Made by a program: the position numbers and the translations under genes
From: Maribacter polysiphoniae
GTDB lineage: Bacteria > Bacteroidota > Bacteroidia > Flavobacteriales > Flavobacteriaceae
Assembly: GCF_003148665.1 (NCBI RefSeq)
Contig: NZ_QGGQ01000001.1
Coordinates: 1-64,000 of the forward strand
Length of the DNA stretch: 64,000 nucleotides
Direction: 5' to 3'
The notes under the pieces: generated by a model
The model's input: the letters and a program-made list of their open reading frames with translations, nothing else
What the model was told of the DNA's origin: nothing
Database searches by the model: none
Shown here: one piece after another, positions 45,333-52,664 of the stretch
Layout of the letters: each line of letters starts with the position of its first letter
How positions within the stretch are numbered: the first letter of the stretch is position 1

Positions 45333-47123
45333 ATGCAACAAAAAAAGAAACTATTTACCAAACTCCTTATATGGCGGGCTAAACACATAAGCGAACGCCA
45401 ATTCATATACATCCTTAGTATATTGGTCGGTTTTACTTCGGGAATAGGGGCTGTGATCCTTAAAAACCTAACCCACTTCTACCAACATTTGTTGGAAGGG
45501 AACCTGGTACGTGATTACCACCATGCTTTTTACTTCGTTTTTCCACTTATTGGCCTTGTTTTAGTATATCTCATCATAAAATATGTGATTCGCAACAAAG
45601 TAAGCCACGGTATACCCTCTACCCTGTATGCGATTTCAAAGCGAAAGGGCATTATGAAAAGATATCAAATGTTCGGGTCTATATTGACTGCCCCCTTAAC
45701 CGTGGGTTTTGGTGGTTCCGTGGGTCTTGAAGGACCCTCCGTAGCCACAGGGGCCGCTATCAGTTCCAATATAGCACGTTTGTTCCATATGAATCAATCG
45801 TCTCGGAACTTATTGATAGGATGTGCGGCCGCCGGTGCATTGTCCTCTATTTTCAAGGCCCCTATTGCAGCGATTATTTTTGCCATTGAAGTCTTTAGCC
45901 TGGATTTGACCATAGCCTCTATGGTTCCCCTATTGTCGGCATCGATCTCTGCCATAATCACTTCTTATTTCTTTTTGGGGGATGATGTTTTATTACCCTT
46001 TAAGATCGAGGACAGTTTCGAGATATCGGATGTTCCCTTTTATATTATCCTGGGACTTGTCGCCGGCATTACTTCGATATATTTTACCGAAGTATATACG
46101 AGGGTACAGAATTTCTTCGATAAATTAGGCTCCCCGGGTAAGCGCTTGCTGATTGGGGGGATAAGTATCGGAGTCCTGGTGTACTTTATACCTCCGTTAT
46201 ACGGTGAGGGTTTTGACGTGATAAACAATCTGGTGAAAGGCCATCCTGGAAATTTCCTAAAGGACAATGTCTTCAATCTGGATCTCACGAATGTTTGGAC
46301 CTTGATCATGCTTTTGGGCGGATTGGTAGTCTTTAAGATCTTTGCAACTTCCATTACCTTTGGAGCAGGTGGTGTCGGTGGTATTTTTGCCCCTACCCTT
46401 TTTATGGGAAGTATAATGGGTAATTGTATCGCCAAAATCATAAATAATATCGATTTATTCAACTTCAAGGTCTCCGAGAGTAATTTCACATTGGTAGGCA
46501 TGGCCGGACTAATGGCCGGTGTCCTACATGCACCATTAACGGCTATTTTCCTAATTGCGGAAGTTACTGGAGGCTATGAACTTTTTATTCCCTTAATGAT
46601 TGCATCAGCCATATCATACCCGATTGCAAAATATGTCCACCCCCATTCGGTTTACAACATGCAACTAGGACGCAAAGGGGAATTGATAACACACGATAAA
46701 GATCACGCGGTCCTTACCCTTATGGATATTGACAAGGTCATAGAGAATAATTTTGTGATCATACATCCTGAGATGACCTTGGGTGACATCGTACATAAAG
46801 CCGTTGTAAAATCGAGCCGTAATATCTTCCCTGTACTCAATAAGAAGGATGGGAAATTATTGGGGATTATCCTTCTGGATGATATTCGTCCGGTCATGTT
46901 CAACCAAACGCTATATGACAAGGTCATTGCCAATGATGTGATGCACTCGCCCCCGGCAATCATCAGATTGGAAAAGGATAAAATGACCGATATCATGGAT
47001 AAATTTCAAGACAGTGGCGCCTGGAACCTACCTGTACTCAGGGATGGCAAATATGTTGGGTTCATAACGAAATCAAAGCTACTGACCGCCTATCGTAGAA
47101 AGTTGATTAATTTTACCAAATGA
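45333..47123 (+). CDS. ClC-family chloride channel/antiporter with CBS pair
   Basis: This 596-residue protein has the anion selectivity motif GGSVGLEGPSVATG (gating E133) and GAGGVGGIFAPTLFMGS, plus many membrane helices. Two CBS domains follow at about 455-590 (VIIHPEMTLGDIVHKAVVKS; MTDIMDKFQDSGAWNLPVLR). It carries chloride, possibly against protons. It overlaps the next small gene by 4 bp. Confidence 0.95.
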   Translation: MQQKKKLFTKLLIWRAKHISERQFIYILSILVGFTSGIGAVILKNLTHFYQHLLEGNLVRDYHHAFYFVFPLIGLVLVYLIIKYVIRNKVSHGIPSTLYAISKRKGIMKRYQMFGSILTAPLTVGFGGSVGLEGPSVATGAAISSNIARLFHMNQSSRNLLIGCAAAGALSSIFKAPIAAIIFAIEVFSLDLTIASMVPLLSASISAIITSYFFLGDDVLLPFKIEDSFEISDVPFYIILGLVAGITSIYFTEVYTRVQNFFDKLGSPGKRLLIGGISIGVLVYFIPPLYGEGFDVINNLVKGHPGNFLKDNVFNLDLTNVWTLIMLLGGLVVFKIFATSITFGAGGVGGIFAPTLFMGSIMGNCIAKIINNIDLFNFKVSESNFTLVGMAGLMAGVLHAPLTAIFLIAEVTGGYELFIPLMIASAISYPIAKYVHPHSVYNMQLGRKGELITHDKDHAVLTLMDIDKVIENNFVIIHPEMTLGDIVHKAVVKSSRNIFPVLNKKDGKLLGIILLDDIRPVMFNQTLYDKVIANDVMHSPPAIIRLEKDKMTDIMDKFQDSGAWNLPVLRDGKYVGFITKSKLLTAYRRKLINFTK

Positions 47124-47371
47124 AATATGTTGTAATCCTTATTGTTCTCGCCTCACTGGGATCCATTCTCTATGGATTCAGTATTCATGAAGAACAAATT
47201 GCCTTTGGCAATAAATGTATTGGTTTCGGTACCGTTGGTATTTTCTTAGTGGCAATGCCCTTATTTCTCTACAAAGAAAGTCAAGGCAAAAAGATGAAAG
47301 ATTATATGCTGACCGAGGAAAATATCAAAAAAATGCGCGGCGAAAAGGCCGAAAAGGCTGAAAATCAATGA
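47120..47371 (+). CDS. Small two-helix membrane protein
   Basis: This 83-residue protein has MKYVVILIVLASLGSILYGF and CIGFGTVGIFLVAMPLFLYK as membrane helices and a Lys/Glu-rich tail (MLTEENIKKMRGEKAEKAEN). It overlaps the ClC stop by 4 bp (ATGA) and is probably translated with it. The family is not known to me. Confidence 0.7.
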   Translation: MKYVVILIVLASLGSILYGFSIHEEQIAFGNKCIGFGTVGIFLVAMPLFLYKESQGKKMKDYMLTEENIKKMRGEKAEKAENQ

Positions 47372-47460
47372 TTAATACCCATATTCACACAAATATTTCT
47401 TTGCGTCTGCCATAAATATTTTAAATTAGTGTACTAATTATTTTATTAATATCAATTGGC

Positions 47461-47655
47461 ATGACAGGTACAGTAAAATTTTTCAATGAATCCAAAGGAT
47501 ACGGATTCATTACCAACGACGAGACGGGAAGCGACATTTTTGTTCACGCAACAGCATTGAATGGTGTTGAGTTAAACGAAGGTGACAAAGTGGAATACGT
47601 AGAGGAAGAAGGAAGAAAAGGATTGGTTGCAGGCCAAGTGCAGGTAATCGGTTAA
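47461..47655 (+). CDS. Cold-shock-domain protein
   Basis: This 64-residue CSD protein has MTGTVKFFNESKGYGFITND and GSDIFVHATAL, carrying RNP-1 (KGYGFI) and RNP-2 (DIFVHA). It binds single-stranded nucleic acid and acts as an RNA chaperone. It stands alone with a 90-bp leader and a terminator. Confidence 0.96.
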   Translation: MTGTVKFFNESKGYGFITNDETGSDIFVHATALNGVELNEGDKVEYVEEEGRKGLVAGQVQVIG

Positions 47656-47680
47656 AACATTCCTTTACTGATTGTATTGA

Positions 47681-47712
47681 AACCCCGACGTTTAATATGT
47701 TGGGGTTTTTTA
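47681..47712 (+). terminator. Terminator of the cold-shock gene
   Basis: AACCCCGAC (47681-47689) pairs with GTTGGGGTT (47699-47707) and is followed by a T-run. Confidence 0.8.
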
Positions 47713-47727
47713 TTTTCAAAATCCCAC

Positions 47728-48177
47728 TTAATTCAGGTTTCTTCGCGCTATAAAAAACCTTTTCAATAAATCCGAGGCCTCCTTTTCCAAAACACCCCCT
47801 ATAATTTTGGTCTTTGGATGTAATTTGGTACCCATGGCCTTATAGCCCCGCTGGGGATCCCCAGCCGCATACACAATTTTTGATATTTGGCTCCAATACA
47901 AGGCTCCAGCGCACATTTGACAAGGCTCCAAGGTAATATACATGGTGCAATCCTGAAGGTATTTTCCGCCAAGGAAATTCGCTGCAGCGGTAATCGCCTG
48001 CATTTCGGCATGGGCCGTAACATCATTCAGTTGTTCTGTTAAATTATGGGCCCTGGCAATAATCCTATCGTGTATCACAACGATCGCCCCAATAGGCACC
48101 TCCCCTTTTTCATAGGCCATCTCTGCTTCTTGCAGGGCCTTCTTCATATAATAGCTATCATCAAAAAGTAATTCCAT
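47728..48177 (-). CDS. tadA: tRNA-specific adenosine deaminase TadA
   Basis: This 149-residue zinc deaminase converts wobble A34 of tRNA-Arg to inosine. It has HAEMQAI (H56, E58) and PCQMCAGAL (C86, C89), the zinc and proton-shuttle residues. It starts close to a TATTTTTG promoter element (48190-48183), only 5 bp from its ATG. Confidence 0.95.
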   Translation of the reverse strand: MELLFDDSYYMKKALQEAEMAYEKGEVPIGAIVVIHDRIIARAHNLTEQLNDVTAHAEMQAITAAANFLGGKYLQDCTMYITLEPCQMCAGALYWSQISKIVYAAGDPQRGYKAMGTKLHPKTKIIGGVLEKEASDLLKRFFIARRNLN

Positions 48178-48182
48178 AATCT

Positions 48183-48243
48183 CAAAAATACGCTTTTGGA
48201 GGTACAGAATATAATTGTCACATATGATTTTCCCTTACATTTG
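48183..48243. promoter_or_regulatory. Divergent promoters of tadA and dxs with very short leaders
   Basis: For dxs (plus) TTG at 48215-48217, 18 bp, TACATTTG at 48236-48243, ATG at 48253. For tadA (minus) TATTTTTG at 48190-48183 and ATG at 48177. Both -7 boxes end within about 10 bases of the start codons, leaving almost no room for a Shine-Dalgarno leader. Confidence 0.6.
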
Positions 48244-48252
48244 CCATCTATC

Positions 48253-50025
48253 ATGAAACTACTGGATAAAATACAATTCCCTAAAGACCTTCGTCAATTA
48301 AAAAAAGACGAACTGCCCCAGGTTGCCAATGAATTGCGAAAATTTATTATCGACATTGTTTCGGTCAAGGAAGGACATTTAGGGGCCAGTCTGGGCGTGG
48401 TAGAACTCACGATAGCCCTCCACTACATTTTCAACACCCCTAAAGATAAATTGGTATGGGATGTAGGCCATCAAGCCTATGGCCATAAAATACTTACGGG
48501 ACGAAAGGATATTTTCACTACTAACCGACAATTGGGCGGTATCAGTGGCTTTCCAAATAGAAAGGAAAGCGAATATGATGATTTTGGGACAGGACATAGC
48601 TCCACAGCCATTTCCGCTGTTTTAGGCATGGCCATCGCCTCTAAACTCAAAGGTAATCCACACCGTAACCATATCGCAGTAGTCGGTGATGCTTCCATTG
48701 CCAGTGGAATGGCCTTCGAGGGATTAAACCATGCTGGGGTCACCGATGCCAATATTTTGGTGGTACTCAATGACAATGCCATAGGTATCGATCCCAGCGT
48801 AGGTGCACTTAAAAAATATTTGACCAATGTAAAAAAAGGAACGGCCAAGGATGAAAACATCTTTGAATGTCTGAATTTTGATTATTCCGGTCCTATTGAT
48901 GGTCATGACCTTCCCCTGTTATTGCAAGAACTGGAGCGTCTAAAATCGGTATCAGGCCCTAAACTGTTGCATATCATCACTACCAAAGGCAAAGGATTGC
49001 AAAAAGCCGAAGAAAACCAGGTCGTTTACCATGCGCCCGGAAGGTTTGACAGGCTTACCGGGGAACTCCAGAAAAAACCGGATTCGGAACTCCCCCCGAA
49101 ATACCAAGACGTTTTTGGCCATACCTTGGTAGAACTTGCCAGGAAAAATAAAAACATCGTAGGTATAACACCCGCCATGCCAACCGGAAGTTCCTTAAAA
49201 TTCTTGATGGATGGGATTCCGGACAGGGCCTTTGACGTGGGTATAGCCGAACAACATGCTGTTACCCTGGCCGCAGGTATGGCCACCCAAGGACTCATTC
49301 CTTTCTGTAATGTATACTCCACTTTTTTACAAAGAGCCTACGACCAGATCATACATGATGTAGCCCTACAAAAATTACCTGTAATCTTTTGTTTGGATAG
49401 GGCCGGACTCGTTGGGCAAGACGGCGCCACCCATCATGGGGTATTTGATATTGCCTATTTGAGATGCATTCCCAATTTGATTATTTTTGCGCCCATGAAT
49501 GAGTGCGAACTACGAAATATCATGTATTCGGCGCAATTGGGACTTGATCGGCCCATCGCGATCAGATATCCAAGAGGACGTGGTGTAACCATGGACTGGC
49601 GCACTTCTTTTCAGAAGATTGAAATCGGGGTTTCCGTAGAAGTAAAAAAAGGCACGAAAATTGCAGTGCTTTCCATCGGTCATATAGGTAATTTGGTAAA
49701 AAAAATCATTGCCGAATTACCGGATTCAGAAAAAATAGGTCATTACAATATGCGTTTTATCAAACCCATGGACACCAAACAGCTCCACCATATTTTCACC
49801 CATTATTCCCGTGTAATAACCATAGAGGACGGCTGTAAAATAGGTGGATTTGGTAGCTCGATTGCTGATTTTGCGAATGAAAATGACTATTCAACCAAAA
49901 TCGATATTCTAGGTATCGACGATCGTTTTATCGAACATGGCACTATTGACCAACTTCAGGGAATAGTGGGTTTAGACGGTGCTTCAATCAAAAGACATAT
50001 TAATGAAACCCTTAATGAACTGTAA
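48253..50025 (+). CDS. dxs: 1-deoxy-D-xylulose-5-phosphate synthase
   Basis: This 590-residue thiamine-diphosphate enzyme makes the first product of the MEP isoprenoid route from pyruvate and glyceraldehyde 3-phosphate. It shows GHLGASLGVVELTIALHYIF, the cofactor motif GDASIASGMAFEGLNHAG then VLNDN, and the transketolase pyrimidine segment VGIAEQHAVTLAAGMA and DRAGLVGQDGATHHGVFD. I start at 48253, because the promoter reaches to 48243; an ATG at 48196 would lie upstream of it. It feeds the prenyl synthase and carotenoid genes. Confidence 0.95.
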   Translation: MKLLDKIQFPKDLRQLKKDELPQVANELRKFIIDIVSVKEGHLGASLGVVELTIALHYIFNTPKDKLVWDVGHQAYGHKILTGRKDIFTTNRQLGGISGFPNRKESEYDDFGTGHSSTAISAVLGMAIASKLKGNPHRNHIAVVGDASIASGMAFEGLNHAGVTDANILVVLNDNAIGIDPSVGALKKYLTNVKKGTAKDENIFECLNFDYSGPIDGHDLPLLLQELERLKSVSGPKLLHIITTKGKGLQKAEENQVVYHAPGRFDRLTGELQKKPDSELPPKYQDVFGHTLVELARKNKNIVGITPAMPTGSSLKFLMDGIPDRAFDVGIAEQHAVTLAAGMATQGLIPFCNVYSTFLQRAYDQIIHDVALQKLPVIFCLDRAGLVGQDGATHHGVFDIAYLRCIPNLIIFAPMNECELRNIMYSAQLGLDRPIAIRYPRGRGVTMDWRTSFQKIEIGVSVEVKKGTKIAVLSIGHIGNLVKKIIAELPDSEKIGHYNMRFIKPMDTKQLHHIFTHYSRVITIEDGCKIGGFGSSIADFANENDYSTKIDILGIDDRFIEHGTIDQLQGIVGLDGASIKRHINETLNEL

Positions 50026-51124
50026 GATTTTGCAAAAATTATTTTTCGCCCTTCTATTTATCACCTCATGTATTTCGGCTTATGGCCAGGATTCCATCCC
50101 TGAAAGCTACCCCTTGGACTCAACAACCATTGACACCGTAGTCATAAGAAGGACATTGGTCAAAATCAAAAATATTCCAAGGAGTGCCAATTTGACCAAC
50201 CCCGTGATCTCCTTCAATAAAACAAAACCTTTAAAAAATAAGCCCCGTAAATTTAGGGTTCCTTCTTTTTGGACCAAAATCAATCGTTTCGGTATCAATT
50301 TCAGTGAAGTCGCCTTTGTGAATTGGAATGCTGGTGGGCAAAATTCGGTCTCAGGATTGGGCAATCTGCGTTTTGAACGAAATTATAAATTCCGCTATAT
50401 CCAATGGGACAATTACCTTGAACTTCGATATGGATTAAATGCCCAAGAAGATAGAAAACTAAGAAAAACCGATGATGCCATTAAGATAAGTTCAACTTTT
50501 GGGTATCGCCGCGATACCATTACCAATTGGTATTATTCGGTAAAGGCCAATTTCAATTCCCAATTTTCCAACGGTTATAAATATCCGGACCGGGCCAATC
50601 CAATTTCCAGATTTATGTCTCCGGGCTATTTCTTTTTAGGTGCCGGTACTTCCTTTATCACTGTAAACCAAAAATTCAATCTTTATATTTCCCCCTTAAC
50701 CCAAAAGGCAACTTTTGTATTGGACCAGGACTTGGCCGACAACGGTTCCTTCGGTGTAAAAAAAGCGGTTTTAGACGCTAACAACGAAGTCATTACCCCT
50801 GGGGAAAATTCCTTTATTGAACTAGGTTTTCTTATTACCAACAAATGGGAGACCGATATTGCCAAAAACGTTGGTCTTCGGCATGATTTGAGTTTATATA
50901 CCGATTATCTCTCCAGTTTTGGAAATATTGATGTCGATTGGGAATTAAACCTGACCCTTAAGGTCAATAAATTCATGACCACCAATATTGGCACACATAT
51001 GATATACGACGATGATATTCTTTTTGATCGTATCGTAGATGCCAGTGGTAATGAAACCCAGGCCGGAAGACCCAAAATACAGTTTAAACAATCGCTGGGC
51101 GTTGGGATTACCTATGAATTCTAA
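50015..51124 (+). CDS. DUF3078 family outer-membrane-associated protein
   Basis: This protein is up to 373 residues (ATG 50003 is an alternative start). Its signal peptide is KILQKLFFALLFITSCISAY, then GQ. The core has FGINFSEVAFVNWNAGGQNS and FERNYKFRYIQWDNYLELRY, the DUF3078 signature, and the sequence ends in a beta-strand with a terminal aromatic residue (TYEF), as in outer-membrane barrels. It overlaps the dxs 3' end by 11 bp, and its stop overlaps that of the convergent dgt gene by 4 bp. Function is unknown. Confidence 0.85.
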   Translation: MNCKILQKLFFALLFITSCISAYGQDSIPESYPLDSTTIDTVVIRRTLVKIKNIPRSANLTNPVISFNKTKPLKNKPRKFRVPSFWTKINRFGINFSEVAFVNWNAGGQNSVSGLGNLRFERNYKFRYIQWDNYLELRYGLNAQEDRKLRKTDDAIKISSTFGYRRDTITNWYYSVKANFNSQFSNGYKYPDRANPISRFMSPGYFFLGAGTSFITVNQKFNLYISPLTQKATFVLDQDLADNGSFGVKKAVLDANNEVITPGENSFIELGFLITNKWETDIAKNVGLRHDLSLYTDYLSSFGNIDVDWELNLTLKVNKFMTTNIGTHMIYDDDILFDRIVDASGNETQAGRPKIQFKQSLGVGITYEF

Positions 51125-52464
51125 AGTTGTTTACCCATAATCTTATTATGCATGTGAACGGCGGCACTATCCGACAGGCTGGCTACATAACAACAGGTAT
51201 TCAACAAGATTTCATAGATGGCCTTATCGGTTTGTTGATAGAACCCGGGCAACATATTTATCACTAGTTTATCATAGTTGGAGGCCTTCCCTGTATGTGT
51301 CCTGATCAAGGCTGTGGTATACACATCCAAAAGATCGGAAATAATCTTATACCCTGCAATTTCCTTTTCGAGCACTTCCTGCGATCTATAAATCTTATTT
51401 ACGCTCAAGGCAATGATATCATCAATCTGGGCGGTATACTTGCTTTTATCCAACAGGGCCACGTCAAAAGTACCTGCCAGGATATCCTCTTCGTTTGCAA
51501 CGAATACATCTATTGCATCGCTGATCAGTGTGCTTATGGCCAATGCCCGTAAATAACTGAGGCGATCCTCTTTATAGGCCAACTTATTATACTTTTTGGT
51601 ATTGATGCGATCTTTGACCAGTTTTATTAAATACTCCAGGGCATAATCCTCAGAAATCAATCCTAGGTTGATTCCATCCTCAAAATCTATGATGGTATAA
51701 CAGATATCATCGGCAGCCTCTACCAGAAATGTCAAAGGGTGCCTCGAAAAGGAAATGTCCTTGCCTTTTCGAGTCTGATTTAGCCCTAATTCCTCCGCTA
51801 TATCCAAAAAGGCATCCTTTTCCGATTGAAAAAAACCGAATTTTTTGTCCGAAATATGTTTGGTTGGTTTTTTGGGCAACGATTCTTTGGGGTATTTCAT
51901 AAATGCACCCAGGGTAGCATAGCTTAATCGGAGTCCACCCTCAACCCCTTCCCGGGATTCGGTCAAAAGTTTTAAACCATTGGCATTACCTTCAAAATCA
52001 ATAATATCCTGATATTCTTTTTCGGACAGGGCTTCTTTGTATCGTGCCCCTTGGCCGGTTTTAAAATATTCGCCAATAGCCTTTTCACCACTGTGTCCAA
52101 AAGGAGGGTTTCCAATATCATGTGCCAATGCCGCTGCAGCAACAATGGCCCCGAAATCATTGAACTGATAACCATGAACATCCTTCAAATGCGGATGCTT
52201 TTCCAAAATCCTTTTTCCAGCTACCCTACCCAAACTTCTACCTACCACCGAAACTTCAAGACTATGGGTAAGTCGTGTATGTACAAAGTCGGTCTTCGAA
52301 AGGGGTATAACCTGGGTTTTGTCCTGTAAACTTCTAAATGCTGATGAGAAAATGATCCGGTCATAGTCGACCTCAAAGCCCAAACGGGTCTCATCCTGCT
52401 CTTTTCGTAATCTTTTCCCGACATCGCCATGGCGCCGTAAAGAGAGTAATTGTTCCCAATTCAT
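51121..52464 (-). CDS. dgt: Deoxyguanosine triphosphate triphosphohydrolase (dNTPase, HD domain)
   Basis: This 447-residue HD-domain enzyme splits dNTPs to nucleosides and triphosphate. It has FSSAFRSLQDKTQV, HTRLTHSLEV (H62, H67), and AHDIGNPPFGHSG with the HD pair H115/D116. It starts at ATG 52464 (MNWEQLLSLRRHGD); a start at 52536 would add 24 residues with no family match. A perfect palindrome CGATAATTATCG lies in the leader at 52472-52483. Such enzymes tune dNTP pools and, in some bacteria, limit phages. Confidence 0.95.
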   Translation of the reverse strand: MNWEQLLSLRRHGDVGKRLRKEQDETRLGFEVDYDRIIFSSAFRSLQDKTQVIPLSKTDFVHTRLTHSLEVSVVGRSLGRVAGKRILEKHPHLKDVHGYQFNDFGAIVAAAALAHDIGNPPFGHSGEKAIGEYFKTGQGARYKEALSEKEYQDIIDFEGNANGLKLLTESREGVEGGLRLSYATLGAFMKYPKESLPKKPTKHISDKKFGFFQSEKDAFLDIAEELGLNQTRKGKDISFSRHPLTFLVEAADDICYTIIDFEDGINLGLISEDYALEYLIKLVKDRINTKKYNKLAYKEDRLSYLRALAISTLISDAIDVFVANEEDILAGTFDVALLDKSKYTAQIDDIIALSVNKIYRSQEVLEKEIAGYKIISDLLDVYTTALIRTHTGKASNYDKLVINMLPGFYQQTDKAIYEILLNTCCYVASLSDSAAVHMHNKIMGKQL

Positions 52465-52536
52465 TTTATATCGATAATTATCGGCAAGATACGTTTTTTT
52501 CAAAGCTCCCCTATAGTTGGTCGCACATCTATTCAC

Positions 52537-52633
52537 TTAACATTTAGTTAATCTAGTAACCTTTATATAACCCTAACATATTTAACATTTAACATAGGAC
52601 TAACCCAGCTTTTACATGCCCACAGTTTATTTG
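52537..52633 (+). promoter_or_regulatory. PhoB-type direct repeats (TAAC, 11-bp period) and promoter of the TonB receptor
   Basis: T(A/T)AC cores at 52590, 52601 and 52612 lie exactly 11 bp apart; the -7-like TTTATTTG starts at 52626, 14 bp after the last core. Further upstream there are more pairs at 11 bp (52538/52549, 52557/52568). Direct repeats at this period are the mark of OmpR/PhoB-family response regulators. Confidence 0.6.
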
Positions 52634-52664
52634 CAGCGGTATTTAATAATAGAGAAAATCAAAC

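Noticed and set aside
51121-51124. Overlapping stop codons of DUF3078 and dgt genes as a regulatory device
   Set aside because: Four-base convergent overlaps are common in compact genomes; nothing else suggests a function.
52472-52483. Perfect 12-bp palindrome CGATAATTATCG in the dgt leader
   Set aside because: It is short and AT-rich, with no second copy or regulator nearby; kept only as a remark in the dgt entry.
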